Origin: Chiua virens
Lineage: Eukaryota > Basidiomycota > Agaricomycetes > Boletales > Boletaceae
NCBI GenBank assembly: GCA_019787685.1
Contig: JAHNUO010000010.1
Span: 682,001 to 746,000 of the forward strand
Direction of reading: 5' to 3'
DNA: 64,000 nt
The notes below the pieces were generated by a model, which searched no databases, had not been told where the DNA came from, and saw only the letters and a list, made by a program, of their open reading frames with translations. The number at the start of each line of letters is the position of its first letter. The first letter of the stretch is position 1. This document shows positions 1-11,419 of this stretch, one piece after another. The position numbers and the translations under genes were made by a program.

Positions 1-302
1 AGACCAAAATTCTCTTGCTTGATACTCGCTGGCATGGACACTTGGCTCATCGCGCAATGCATGGCGAGTCTTCCCCGCATGACATACTTTTCGCATCCAG
101 AATCCTCCCTTGGTGATTTCTTTGCCGGAGAAGAGAGCAGAGTTTTAGACACAAACCGATTCGAACAGGGGTCACGGTACGTGCAACTCGTCCTCGAGGC
201 TTGAAAAAAGCACCAACTCCTTGCAGGCAAGCTCCGCACGAAGCTCGGTTCTTGAGATCACTTCGCCAAAGCCTTGGCATTCGGACCCAAGCCCCTACGC
301 TC
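1..302. other. No gene recognised at left edge
   Basis: Short open frames exist on both strands but none has a recognisable motif or convincing splice sites. The frame of the downstream zinc-finger gene is open from about 201 but has no ATG before 303, so an upstream exon of that gene could reach into this stretch. Confidence 0.4.
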
Positions 303-1046
303 ATGATTGCTCAGGGGGTCCGTTATCAGAGACCCATTTTGCCTCGCCACCACCCTTCCAGCTTGTTCGACCGACACCTGAGCGTAGTATCATCCCGGGC
401 CGAGGAGCCTTCCTCGAATCAAATATTGCGCGCAATCGGTGATCACGTCCCTTCCCCAGACACGAGGGGAACACTCACCTCTTCCTCTGTCAGCCGGTTT
501 GGGGCATCGGATTTTCCTGTCCGCCCCGGGTCGGCCGATTCGAAAGCACCTACCACGTCGTCAGCTCCACACGTGACATCCTGTAATAGAGACGCGTCCG
601 AGACGGCACAGCTACGAAGCACAGAGAACGCCTCAAATGGCCCCTCGCGATACCAGTGTCAGTGGGAGGTCGTCAAAAATGGACCCTGTGGAGAATGGAT
701 TGAAGGCGGAAGCAAGGAGATCTGGGCACATGTCCGCACATGCCATGGTTTGAAGGGCCATTATGGCGGTCGGTGTCAGTGCAAGTGGGGTGGGTGCCTG
801 GAGCCCCTCAATGTCAGCAGTCTCCATCGACACCTTGCCAAACACCTGGATATTAAATGGCGCTGCTCCAAGTGTAATGCGATTTCTGCACGCCATGACT
901 GCGTGCGAAAACATATCAGGGAGAATAAGGAGTGTCATGGTGCTGAGGCTGTCAATGCTGTTCCAAGCTTGGTCTCGGGACGAACATTAGGGATGTCGAC
1001 GGAACAAGTTGTAGCTGGTGCCTCAACGACATCGTTGAACTGGTGA
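303..1046 (+). CDS. C2H2-like zinc-finger protein
   Basis: An open frame of about 247 codons from the first in-frame ATG. The first ~110 residues are low-complexity and rich in Ser, Pro and Arg. The C-terminal third carries three Cys/His clusters in series: a degenerate first finger beginning YQCQWE and ending RTCH, a second with CKWGGC followed by HRHLAKH, and a third with CSKC followed by KHIRENKECH. This layout is common in basidiomycete proteins annotated as C2H2 transcription-factor-like; DNA binding is inferred, not shown. No intron is needed. The frame stays open upstream of the ATG without another start, so a 5' exon is possible. It precedes the HRD3 gene on the same strand by ~340 bp with no sign of a functional link. 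Confidence 0.6.
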   Translation: MIAQGVRYQRPILPRHHPSSLFDRHLSVVSSRAEEPSSNQILRAIGDHVPSPDTRGTLTSSSVSRFGASDFPVRPGSADSKAPTTSSAPHVTSCNRDASETAQLRSTENASNGPSRYQCQWEVVKNGPCGEWIEGGSKEIWAHVRTCHGLKGHYGGRCQCKWGGCLEPLNVSSLHRHLAKHLDIKWRCSKCNAISARHDCVRKHIRENKECHGAEAVNAVPSLVSGRTLGMSTEQVVAGASTTSLNW

Positions 1047-1384
1047 GCCTTAATACTCTCCCGATTCAGTGGCCGTACTGAATTTCAAGATGCAGATACC
1101 CTCTTCTAGAGAATGTTTGCCGTTTCCTCTATACCATAACACGGAAGAATCTTCACGACATTTAGCAGCTTACCTGCGGTTTGGACAATGGTAATCAGAT
1201 AAGATAGTGACAAGGGCAAACATGGCAGATCGGTATTCGGTCTGTGGCGGTGCGAAATAGTAATACAGCTTTGTCGTGACTTCACAACTTGTTCGCGGTC
1301 TACGGTGACCATTTGACTTTCACGATTTATACCTTTACCCGACGGTCATTGGGGACTTGGACTACTTTCTGGTAACGTCTAGTC
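1047..1384. other. Intergenic, HRD3 upstream region
   Basis: No coding signal was recognised. It separates the zinc-finger gene from the HRD3 start and presumably holds the HRD3 promoter. No clear TATA box was found. Confidence 0.4.
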
Positions 1385-4300
1385 ATGGTTACGTCTTGTA
1401 GAAGACGAACACGTCGAGCTACGTGGCTGGCCTTTGGGCTCGTTGCGCTCGCAGCATTCTCTGCTTCTGCACAACCAGAAGAGTCATTCTCAGTGGCAAG
1501 CGTAAGGCATTCACGCGAGATTCTTTTGTTCTTTTGATTAATGCGTTCTCTCACCCAGCTACAACCTGACTCTACACTTGAATTCGATGCCCATGATGTT
1601 CGCGAGACACCCGTACGACCTCGTGTCCGTCCTAGCTTTCCCAACTGACTGGTTACCACCGCTTTGCAGGCACCTCAGAAGATACCAGTAGACTCTGAAC
1701 ATGCCAGCGAGGGTTTGTTCTCGGTCCGTTGAGATTCCACGCAAGAGTTGACATTCAGATAGCTGCGCGTGCTCTTAGGCTTGCAATGATTACGCTCTCC
1801 AATCTTACCGCGCAGCCGCCACCATATGACCACGACCCATTCTCACAATCAAGTACCTCACAAACGTCGTCGTTCCTCTCATCATATCTGCCTAGCGCTC
1901 AGGGCCAAGGTCCCATCGGCAGTGCCATCCGTATAGCGATCAAACTACATCAAAAGTTCTCTCCTTTTCGAATTTTATCGTGGTTGGATAGTTCGGCCTC
2001 CGCCTCACGGAGAAAGGACGAGGAGATGCGTGGAAAAGCAATCAAGGTGATCGATTTGCTACAGTATTCCGCCGAGCTTGGAAATACGGAGGCGTTGTAC
2101 GCCCTTGCTCGTCTGTCTCTTGTGCGTTCTTTCCGTTCAGTCTCGTGTCGTGCTTTGGTTTGAAGGAATTTGCTTCACAGTTTCCCCCTAGTGTTTACTT
2201 TCCGTCGGATCCCAAGCTTGCACATTCTTATTTCTCTACGCACGCGTCCTTGACCGGAAACGCGTCTTCCCAAGCAATCATTGCCTTCTTCCACGCCACA
2301 GGGTACGCGGATACGGTGCCGGTGGATCAGGCGAAGGCTATGCTGTATTACACCTTTGCATCGCAGGGAGGGCATAAAGGCGCACAAATGACACTTGCAT
2401 ACCGTTATTGGAGTGGTATCAGCACAATGGAAGATTGTTCTCGCGCCGTGGAATGGTACGAGGCAGCTGCTGATACAGGTAAGCATTCTGCCGTCATGTA
2501 AATCGTTGCATCAACTGAACCGCGTCGACAGCCACGGAGATGTTCTTGTCAGGTCCTCCTGGTGGCCTTACCCTGCCCTACACGCATACACGGATCTCTG
2601 ATCTGGACGGTGGAGTGTACGGACCAGGCGCCAGCGTCGCGTCGACGGGACTGAATGCCGTGAAGCCGGCCGTGAAAGCAGGCTTTGCTCAAGCCGCGGG
2701 CGAAACATGGGAAGACCTTCTCGAGTATTACATGGTACACTTTGCACCCTAGTGCCGCATGCATTGACTCACCCCTACTCTTCCCCAGTTTAACGCCGAT
2801 CGGGGCGAAATGGATTTTGCGTACAAGCTTGGCAAGATCTTCTATCAAGGAAGCATCTACGCGACCGCGGGTGGGATCGGTTCCGGTTCCGAGGGTGTGG
2901 GGCATGTCGGTCAAGATTTCAATCTCGCTCGATCCTACTTTCTCAAGATCGCGCGCCAAGTCTGGCCTCGTGATCCGATCAATCCGCTCCAGCATAATAC
3001 CTTGAACGACAAGGCCGAGGGTGTCACTCAACTTGGGTGGGCTGCGAAAAGTGCTGCTTACTTGGGTAGGATGTACCTGCGTGGCGAGGGTGTAAAACGG
3101 GACTATGAACTGGCAATGATGTGGTTCGAGCGCGGGGCAGAGTCTGGTGATCGGGAGTGCCATAATGGTCTGGGTATCATGTGGAGAGACGGTCTGGTGA
3201 AAGGACGTCAGGATGTGAAAAAGGCGATGGAATACTTTGCACACGCGGCAGGGCTCGAATTGGCAGAAGCACTCGTCAACATGGGCAAGTACCACTACGG
3301 TATGTGTATGTGGTTCATCTCTCGTTCAATCACCTGACGTCGGCATCAAGGCAGGGGCGAGTTCAAGCTGGCGGTGACGTACTTTGAGAACGCCATCCGC
3401 TGCGGGTCCCCGTTCGAAGCGCACTTTTACCTCGCTAAGATTCATACGATGAACATGCGCACTGCTGGACTTCCCCAAGGATATGCGGCTGGTTCGTGCG
3501 CGAACGCTGTGTCATTTTTCAAGCTCGTTGCGGAGCGCGGTGTTTGGGACGACGACCTCGTCGACGATGCCGAGTTTGCTTGGGGCAGCGGTACAGCGCG
3601 CGGAAAAGAAATGGCCATTCTCAAATGGTGGATTGCAGCGGAAGCAGGTTCAGAAGTGGCCCAGAATAACCTCGCTTATGTATTAGACCAAGGTAAACCC
3701 ACGCATTGGACCATCCACCATACCCGAAACTGAGTGATTTGTAGATAGGAGTATCTTACGGTTGACGCGCTTCGCGCCTATCGAAGCCTCCAACGACACC
3801 GCGCGACTTGCGCTGACGCAGTGGACGCGCTCTGCGGCACAGCGCAACGTCGACTCGTTGGTCAAAGTCGGAGACTACTATTACCACGGCCTTGGTGTGC
3901 CTGACGAACCCGAATCGATTCGCTGGGAAAAAGCAGCCAAGTATTACCAGAGTGCGGCAGATACACAGATGAGCGCTCTCGCCATGTGGAACCTGGGATG
4001 GATGTATGAAAATGGCGTCGGGGTACCTCAGGTGAGCAACGACGCTCACTTCAGGATCGGTAACCCTGATCACTTTTTCGGCAGGATTTCCATCTCGCAA
4101 AGCGACACTATGATCGAGCACTCGAAACGAATGCCGAAGCATACCTTCCCGTGCTGTTGTCCTTGGTTAAACTGTATACCAGGAGCATTTGGCATACGTT
4201 GCAGGGTGGCGACAATGGGCTTCCTCTATGGGGATACGACGAAGATAAATGTACAGTTACGTTCTCTACGGGTTCGAGCGCTGACGATGACCCTGTAATA

Positions 4301-4867
4301 GTATCTGTCGCGGAACGGGCCAACTTGAAACGAGAAATCGATGGTGCTTCTCCGCCGCAACCCGAGTCCGAGGGGATATCCACCGCCGAGGAACTGGAGG
4401 ATGATCTTCGGGATGATGGTTCCTGGTACATTGGGAAGGCCAGGGACGAGTTTCACAGACGTCGGATGGGCGGTGCGCGTCGTGAGGAAGAGGAAGATCC
4501 GGTGCAGGTCGGTCGAGTGTGGGTCTGCGTTCGCATTAGCTGACCTAACCCTTCACTTCAGTGGGCAAGGGAGAGGAGAAACGCTGAGAACGAGCGGGAC
4601 GGTGACTTTGGACCCGAAGACTACTTTGATGCGGCGTTGCGGGGCGGCCACCGTGGGGAGGAGGTTGAGAACGAGTTTACGGAGACGATGTTGCTTGTGG
4701 GTTTGTGTGTGGCTGTCGCGATCCTGATCTATATTCGGACCCGGATTGTCGAGCGGGCACGGCGGGAACAGGAGGAGCGACAGCCTGGAGAGCAGCAGCA
4801 GCAGCATCTCGGGATGTTCCCTCCTCCTGGTGACCCAGCGCGACAAGATTGGTTGATCTGGCGATGA
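1385..4867 (+). CDS. HRD3: HRD3/SEL1L-type ERAD adaptor, Sel1 repeats
   Basis: Component of the Hrd1 ubiquitin-ligase complex that selects misfolded lumenal proteins for ER-associated degradation. I resolve 12 exons: 1385-1501, 1559-1624, 1670-1723, 1759-2121, 2181-2478, 2532-2734, 2789-3299, 3351-3692, 3745-4031, 4085-4250, 4302-4507, 4562-4867. They sum to 973 codons including the stop, with all phases consistent. The start encodes an Arg-rich n-region and a hydrophobic core ending ASAQ, a good signal peptide. Sel1/TPR-like repeats follow (YALARL, GHKGAQMTLAYRYWSG, AAYLGRMYLRGEGV, SVAQNNLAYVLD-like, MWNLGWMYENGVGVPQ). Near the C terminus are the Hrd3-typical DFHLAKRHYDRALETN and a single membrane span (MLLVGLCVAVAILIYI), then a basic cytosolic tail with FPPPGDPARQDW. 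Introns 2 and 3 (45 and 35 nt, both GTCCGT donors) are the least certain. The gene looks intact. Confidence 0.9.
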
Positions 4868-5194
4868 TGCGGATGTATATCTAATGCAAACCATTTTTAT
4901 GGATGTTCCTCGTATTTGATGGCATCACAGTGACACGTCGAACAACCGGGCCGTATTACAGCGTTGTTTGGCTGTGCTTGGTGCTCTTGTTGAGTGGGTG
5001 CGTCGAGTTGCTGGCCATCAATACGCACCCTCGACGCGCCTGCCGTGCTCAACGACGACGACGTTGAGCTCTTTTAAGTAGTTTCTAGCGTTCTACGCTG
5101 ACAAGCTCACATTCTGACCTCCACGAGGCGCCTTCTCGACCGCACATATTGTAACTGACATACCCCACTCGCTACCCGAGCACACGTGAACACG
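4868..5194. other. Intergenic between HRD3 and SWIB gene
   Basis: No open frame or motif of note. It holds the 3' end of HRD3 and the promoter of the downstream gene; cttttaagtag at about 5071 is a weak TATA-like element. Confidence 0.4.
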
Positions 5195-6108
5195 ATGAGC
5201 CTCGACCTCGCAGCGCTCGAAGAGCCCATCATACGTATCCTCACCGCGCCCGGAACGGACCTGTCTACGATCAGCGCGAAACGCGTGCGCAAGACCCTGC
5301 TCGAAGACCCCGCATATGGGTTCCTGGGGTTGACAGCCGAGGTGCTGAAAGCACAGCGCACGGACGTGGATCAGCTCATTTCGCGGATATTCGAGGACGT
5401 GAACCGGGCGGCATCGACGGGGTCGAAACGGAAGCACGAAGGCGAGGACGAGGCGGGCGAGGACGTGGGTGACGGCGAGGCAGAGGCGGAGGACGACGGC
5501 GAGGAGGACACTGCAGGCATGTCCAAGACGCCGAAGAAGAAGAAGAGCAAGAAGAGCGTGGAGGAGAGCGATGCGGCGCTGGCGCGCAAGCTGTCGTCCG
5601 AGATCAACAGTCGATCGCGACGGGGTGCGCCGATGGCGGCTGGCGCGCCGAGCCCGCGCAAGGCGAAGCGCAAGCCAAAGAAGAGCCCGGAGACGGTTGA
5701 TTTGGACGACGAGGACGAGGACGGGAACAAGCCGAAGAAACGGGGTACCGCCAAGGGCGGGTTCGCAAAGGAGTACGTGCTCAGGTGAGGCGTGTCGTGT
5801 CGGTTTGCGCCTTGACGGTGTTGCATGCTGATGGGTTGTCGTAGCGCGCCGCTGTCCGCGGTGCTGGCGATAGAGAAACTGTCTCGCCCGCAGGTCGTGA
5901 AAAAGCTATGGGAATATATCCGTCAGCACGAGCTTCAAAATCCTTCGAACAAGAAGGAGATTGTTTGCGACGATGCACTCCGTGCTGTATTTGCTGTCGA
6001 CAAGATCGACATGTTCAAGATGAACAAAGTATTGGGACAGTAAGTAGGATTCGTGTTTCCGACGGTCGTCCCGCTCACGCTCCCCACAGACATCTTCACG
6101 AAGAATAA
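5195..6108 (+). CDS. DEK_C + SWIB/MDM2 domain protein (UAF30/TRI1-like)
   Basis: Three exons (5195-5784, 5845-6039, 6090-6108) encode 267 aa. Residues ~1-65 match the DEK C-terminal domain pattern (ALEEPIIRILTAP, KRVRKTLLED, ISRIFEDV). The middle is highly charged, with acidic and Lys-rich tracts including KTPKKKKSKK that probably act as nuclear localisation and DNA/chromatin-contact segments. The C-terminal ~80 residues form a SWIB domain (APLSAVLAIEKLSRPQVVKK, LWEYIRQHELQNPSNKK, DKIDMFKMNKVLGQHL). Yeast Uaf30 (Pol I upstream activation factor) and Tri1 share this DEK_C-SWIB layout, so a nuclear role in rDNA transcription or chromatin is likely. The ATG at 5195 is chosen because the frame upstream offers only GTG. 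Both introns have good GT-AG ends and the reading phases fit. Confidence 0.85.
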
Positions 6109-6339
6109 TGGCAGTAGATCTACATCTCCTTGTGTCCCAAGTAAAGTGTTTGTTTCATTGGGTATTGGTATTTGTCAGGGCTGCTCTGTAGGAGAACCTT
6201 GTACTTGAAAAATGAATGTACACGTCCTCTGTATTGCCGATTGCCGCACAGAATACATTGCAAAACTAAGTCCGTAATGGATGGGAAAGCATTTACGTTA
6301 TGGCTAAACGGAAGGAAAAGGCTAATATTATATCACCGA

Positions 6340-7613
6340 TTAGTTCAAATTTTGGAGTTTCATCCATTCCTTGTCGTTCGCGCTGAAGTCAACGCCCTTC
6401 TTTTTCCACCACTGCCTTGCCTTGTCCCCTCCCCCAATCGCATCCTCCAACGCTTCCTCAATGTCGCACATCCGATATTGAATGGGAAGCCCACTCTTAT
6501 CCCACCATTCGAGGACCTCGCTGCGGTTGTGCCGCGTCGCTCCGACAAGTGTCTCCCCATCGAAAGAAACTTGCAAGCCACTTCCCAACCACCATTCCAA
6601 GACATCGACCTTGCCAAGACAACTTGCATGCTGCATCACGTGGCGGTCGTACTGGTGCTCTAGCTGTGACATGGCCCACCATTCGAGGACTCCAATGTGT
6701 CCAGCCGCACTCGCCATGTCCATGACGCGACCGATTTTGAGGGGCAAGCCCTTTTGCACATACTGCCGCTTCCACCAGTCGAGGACAGCGATGTGATTTT
6801 TCGAGCTTGCCTGCTCGAGCGCGGCTGCCGTGTACTCGAGTGGGAGACCAGAGGCAGCCCACCAGTCGAGAGAGGTAATCTTTCCGTTGCGCGAGGCGGC
6901 GTCGACAGCCTCTGCGATAGTGCCTTGTTTCGGGGGGAGTACTAATTCAGAATGTTGCTCGATGCCATGTTTCCACCAGGCCAGCACGGCAGTCCGACCA
7001 TGCTTGGATGCCGTAATCGGGATCAAGTCGTCTCCGAAGACGGAGAGGAAGATGGGTCGGTGCTGCGTGAGTAAGAATTCGAGCACGTTGACGTACCCAA
7101 AAGCGACGGCAGCAGCAGCACCGAGGCGTGTGGGTGGGTTGAGGGCAGGGTCGGAAGCACGGATGAGGGGCACGGAGCCAGTGAGCATGGCGAGATCAGT
7201 GGCGCATGCAGAGCTCCACTCGTGGGGTACGGGGAGAGACGTAGGTACTCCGAGTGCGCGACAGAGTGGCCAGTCGCCTAGATGGTCCATGATGTCTGAC
7301 ACGATCTCGACGGGGAGGTCGGGTGTGCGCGACTGGAGCGGCTCCGGGTCTGTCATGCCCGAATCGGATGATGTCAGACTTTCTACGGATGCGGTTGGGA
7401 AGTGATACGTGTGGAAGTCATGGTGGGCTAATCGTGACACGAGCTCTGGATCTGAACCGGAGGTTGGAAGATTACGAACTTTGAGGAAAAAGACCAACTC
7501 CTGGTGGGTAAGTCTGGCGTAGGCGCTGTATACAATGTTCAATGGTCTGTCATAGCTCTGGTTGCGAGTCTAGTTGAGTGTGGGACTCGAAGAAAACAGA
7601 CTTTTCACATACC
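6340..7613 (-). CDS. SAP-like / F-box-like / ankyrin-like repeat protein, 5' end unresolved
   Basis: On the minus strand the long exon 7525-6340 begins just after an acceptor (TATACAG, intron 7526-7612, donor GTATGTG). A preceding exon reading FDYIWR joins it in phase; no ATG is in frame there, so one or more 5' exons lie further upstream. The N-terminal part (YARLTHQELVFFLKVRNLP) resembles a SAP helix pair, followed by DLPVEIVSDIMDHLGDWPLC, an F-box-like segment. From residue ~150 on there are about seven ~33-aa ankyrin-like repeats with a recurring WW core (VLAWWKHG, SLDWWAASGLPLEYT, VLDWWKRQ, VLEWWAMS, VLEWWLGSGL, VLEWWDKSGLPIQY). Such WW-containing ankyrin-like repeats are seen in basidiomycete proteins of unknown role. 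A ubiquitin-ligase adaptor function is inferred from the F-box-like part only. Confidence 0.6.
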
Positions 7614-7853
7614 GCCATATGTAGTCGAAAATGTTGGTAGAAGCTAATAATGTGCTAGTGGGAGTCGCATGCCAGAGTTTCGTTCTGATCTCCAGGGTGT
7701 CGCCTGACACATCACGTGCTCTATCGAATGTACCCGAAGGAACATGCACGCAACTCTGATCAATACTACTAACAGACGCTCGGTAGTGTCACCTACCCAC
7801 AATCACAGGATTTTGCCACAGATAAAACAAGCAAACTCGCTCCAAAGATAGTT
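7614..7853 (-). other. Probable 5' exon(s) of the ankyrin-like gene
   Basis: A minus-strand frame (about 7792 down to 7613) reads continuously into the donor of the ankyrin-like gene and contains TLEIRTKLWHATPTS. It has no ATG. I could not place the true start or the upstream splice site with confidence. Confidence 0.35.
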
Positions 7854-8311
7854 CTAATACCCCCATATTTCCTTTATGGGTGACGTGCTTCCAAGGATGC
7901 ATCTTGAAAAAGCCGCCAAGTCAGTTTGGGGAATCACACCAGCCCGGCGCTGTAGAGAAGGTAAGCCTTCGAAGCAGTACTTACTTGATACATGAACGTA
8001 GGGTGAGCAATACCCATGCCCAGCGTCATGCATCTGTTCATTTGCATCCAGCTCTTGAACAAGTTGGACGTATCGCACCAAGTTGACGATATCATGATGC
8101 TCGAGTGTTGTCTGAGCGTTTGTCAGGCACCCATGGTCGTATACAGAGACCGTCTATCTCCGTGATGGTACCTTTCCCGCATCAGCTCCCCTTTGGAGCC
8201 AGGGTCGCGCACCACCGGATAAACTTTCAAGGTGTGTGAGGCGTTTTGGCCGGCCGCCTGTACAATGATGATTCTCTCCAATAAGTTAATGCGCAGTCGT
8301 GTATAACGTTG
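7854..8311 (-). CDS. Possible spliced minus-strand gene, unknown
   Basis: Three minus-strand segments can be joined by consensus introns: one ending GSKGELMRE, one containing SWMQMNRCMTLGMGIAHPT, and one containing GVIPQTDLAAFSRCILGS before a TAG at 7854-7856. The donors are GTACCA and GTAAGT; the acceptors end CTCAG and CTACAG. No family was recognised and no start codon was located; a stop in the likely upstream frame suggests another exon or decay. A competing open frame runs 8751-8227 on the same strand. Treat this as a hypothesis only. Confidence 0.25.
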
Positions 8312-8319
8312 AAAGGCAA

Positions 8320-9480
8320 ACGTCTATTCTCATTCTGTCTCACTATTCCTAGCAGAGCTGAGAGCGATATCGGGATTCGCCCTGACGCCGTAACTGTCCA
8401 TAGATCGACCCGCCGACCGTGGACCGTGATAAGCCCAGTCCAGGTAGCCCTCTCAAGGTATCGATTGATGTGGACCCCGCGTACGCCAAGTGGATGATCA
8501 GGCCGATAGGTTCCCCGCCTCCAAGACACTGGGGCCTTGCCCAGATCTGGACAATTCAGAGGACGCCCTTCAAGCTTCAAGACTGACAACAGTCCTCGAT
8601 TGTGAAACACACTCGAGCATGCACCCAGCCACGCTCGTCTCGCGATTCCAGGCCTGTCGGATCTAGGACTAGACGATATTTCCAATGGCCCTCTTACCGA
8701 GGCCCACCCCATCCCGACCATCCCGGTGCCCGATTCCTTATTTGTGCACATGACGTCGCACCGCCCCCGGGTATGAGCATATGCCCGCTCCTGGAAGAAG
8801 TTGCTAGTGGTATGTTTATTCTTATTTTCATATGGCGATCAGCGCTCACGCTCGTTCATCATTTTATGTGTATGCTACGGTTTTGCTAGTCACTACCTAT
8901 ACAACACACATGCTTCCCGTGTGATATAGGCTATAGCTGCTTTGGTTGCTTTTTATCCTGCGTTTGAACTTTTCAAGGGCTTTTTGGGGCTTTCGCGAAA
9001 TTTCATGACGAAGTCAACCAAGAGTGATGCGATCAACATCAGCTTTGTGGTGCTGTATGGGGCGTGGGCAAGCACTGGATCACGCCGGCACTTATGTACA
9101 GCACCATACAGCTTGGCGTTGGCGAGGGCAACATCGGCGAACAGCCTTTTGATGGCGTTCTTTGGTCTGATCACTGATCGACAAATTATGTCAGGCGAAA
9201 TAAAGCAATAAGCCTCATTCGTTTTCAAACGTGTTGATCAATCACTAGCACTGTTTCCACGCAGTACGAACGGAATCAAGTGCACAATTTCCTATTGACA
9301 ACGGGTTCGCCAATAAGGTACAGGAGGCAAGAACACATCTCAGCAAGTCGTGGTCCGAGGATGAAGCCCGTACCCGTGCGGTATGAGACGCTCGGTGTCA
9401 TACGAGCCACGTTTGCGCTACTAGTACGGCCGTTGGCTGCAAGAGTGGGTCTCCATCAAGTTCGAATCACATCCCTGGCA
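8320..9480. other. Intergenic region before the DUF6533 array
   Basis: No gene recognised up to about 8980. From about 8990 the sequence is homologous to the upstream region of the second array unit (13.18-13.73 kb), so the repeated unit starts here. It includes a hairpin element annotated separately. Confidence 0.4.
9032..9135. repeat. Hairpin element, copy A
   Basis: An inverted repeat of about 17 nt (left arm agctttgtggtgctgta, right arm reads back as agctgtatggtgctgta) separated by ~35 nt. It begins after CAACATCAG and ends before a related CAACATCG. The equivalent site upstream of the third array unit lacks it and has CAACATCAG only once, so it behaves like a small non-autonomous insertion or a deletable segment. 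Confidence 0.5.
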
Positions 9481-9540
9481 ACCCTGACGTGATCACCACA
9501 CAGGTATCACAAAATGAATTCCGAGGTATTATAAACCAAT
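9478..9540 (+). promoter_or_regulatory. Promoter of DUF6533 gene A (CRE-like + TATA)
   Basis: CTGACGTGATCACCACA (~9483) followed by TTATAAACCAATCGG (~9529), about 95 bp before the ATG. Both motifs recur at the same spacing in the other units. TGACGTGA resembles a CRE/ATF bZIP site; the bZIP link is inferred. Confidence 0.5.
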
Positions 9541-9623
9541 CGGTCTTGGAGTAACACCTCAAAGTCATTTGCTGTCTCTTGTCGTTCTTCTCACTATTTC
9601 TCGATCCAGATTCAAGCAAGATC

Positions 9624-11419
9624 ATGTCCTCTGTTCTGCTGTCAGCTCTCATTTCGATGCAATGGAATAACTATGTGTCTCGTATGCTGTTTTACACTTG
9701 CCATGGTGGAGATCGGTCTCAGTTTTTTTTTTTCAGTCACCCTCGTCACTGCTGTCGTATATGATTATGGTAAGCCATCTGTCCTGTGTCACTATTATGT
9801 GCAAACTTGAAACTTATGCACCATCTGACTCAGTCCTCGTCCTTCCTAAAGAGGTACAGTTCACATACTTTCTATCTGCATGACAACGTTTCCTGTCCTG
9901 ATTGCAATTTACGAAGATAAAATATATCTGGGTCAGTGCTCACCGATTCATGGAGTCAACATATACTTGATATGACACAACAGTGCAAACCGTGGAGCCG
10001 GGTGTCGACGTTGTTCGTTCTCGTGCGTACCGGAACTCCTTATTCGCTAGTATATTCTCTAGCGACGCTTTCATAGGTTCGTTATTGCGGCCTGCTCAGT
10101 TTAGTGTAAGCATATGTCTACCACACTGTATGTGTTAGATACTAACCTGGAGTTGGAATTCATCAGATGCACTGCCCTCTGTAAGTTTGGTTCGCAAAAT
10201 ATAGATGTGATCCACCTCTGACCGCATTAAGTTGGTACCACATTTGTGCCTGGTCGTAAAGAGGTATGCTTCATCAAATATCGATCGCCTATGAATATAC
10301 TCACGCAGATTACTGTGTACCCAGATGTATGTATTTGGCCTTGGTTTCAAGTACTTATGTTTATTGTCAGCGGATGTTTTCAAATTAACAGTTGTGGGTG
10401 CCTAGTTAACCTCTCCCCCATTCCATTCATGAATTCTCCAAGGTGGAATAATGTATATGACCTGGATATGGTCATATCTCCCTTTTCTTGGCGCGGCTGA
10501 TTGTGAGTATCCATGTATTTAGCTCGGATTAGAAAATGAATACTAAAATGAGGATTACAGCCATAATGATCCTGCGGGTATGGGCAATGTACAATCGATC
10601 AAGATCAATCCTTGGTATACTTCTTGTCCTGTTTTTCATCGAGATGGTCTCCCTTGTGGTATGTTATTCCTCCATATCGAAAAATGTCTCATTATGTACG
10701 TATAAACTTCATCAAGCCTGAGTGCACACCACACTAACCAATGATCAGTAGGTTCCAGCCAAATACTGGAATATTCATATTGCTCAATGTCGCAGTCGCT
10801 GCCGCTTGAACTGAGCGTCGCGGCGCAAATGAATTATTATGCGCAAATCCTCTTTAGTGTGATGTTGTGCATGCTTGCAATCATCCAGTTCGCGAGGCAG
10901 TCAGTTCAAATGTACTACGCGACAAAGCAATGGGAACTCAACCGATACATCAATATGCTCGCCAAGCAGGGAGTTGCTTACTTTCTTACGTATGTTCCTA
11001 TCCTCATTCCCCTTTACTTTCAACGCCGAGAAACGCATTAAACGAGCCTTCTTCATCTCAGCTTGCTTCCGCTGAACTTCATCAATCTATTGGGTTTCTG
11101 GGGAGCGATTCCGACTAATGGGCAATATAACCTATTGGGGTTCCTGGAGTACGTGCCTGTGTTCACTCTCACGCCTCGATTCATCATCAGCATACGGGAA
11201 ATGTATGAACTTGATGTTCAAGGCAGGCAAGGGGGTGGAATCGACTCTGGGTTTGGCGTATCGACACAATCCGACTGTGGCGTAGCCAGATTGCGGGTTG
11301 TATCCGCAAGTCGCACTGAGAACGAGCTGGCGGAAAACATAGGGGCGAATATAAGGCAGGATGACGGGTCAGAAAGCATTCAAATGGTACCAAGAGATGC
11401 TGAGTCGAGTTTACGGTAA
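9624..11419 (+). CDS. DUF6533 multispan membrane protein, array unit A
   Basis: Many short exons. Exon 1 starts MSSVLLSALIS and is spliced (GTATGC...TTTCAG) to TLVTAVVYDY, then to a short exon LVLPKE, then to IKYIW. Together these give the YDY...PKE(I)KYIW signature of the DUF6533 N-terminal domain. Next come KPWSRVSTLFVLVRTG, the hydrophobic ILRVWAMYNRSRSILGILL segment typical of this family, MNYYAQILFSVMLCMLA, a span around QGVAYFL, and the final exon LLPLNFINLLGFWGA leading to a hydrophilic acidic tail. These are uncharacterised, probably seven-span integral membrane proteins of Agaricomycetes. The micro-exons between 10135 and 10500 are not fully resolved. It converges with the eroded DUF6534 gene at 11680-12933. 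Confidence 0.75.

Noticed and set aside
2549..3295. 248-codon minus-strand ORF
   Set aside because: Antisense shadow of HRD3 exons, which have clear family motifs and consistent splicing.
5371..5826. Ser-rich minus-strand ORF
   Set aside because: Mirror of the Lys/Asp/Glu codons in the SWIB gene linker.
8227..8751. Long minus-strand open frame (174 codons)
   Set aside because: No recognisable motif; a differently spliced reading of the same strand is at least as plausible, and codon text looks arbitrary.
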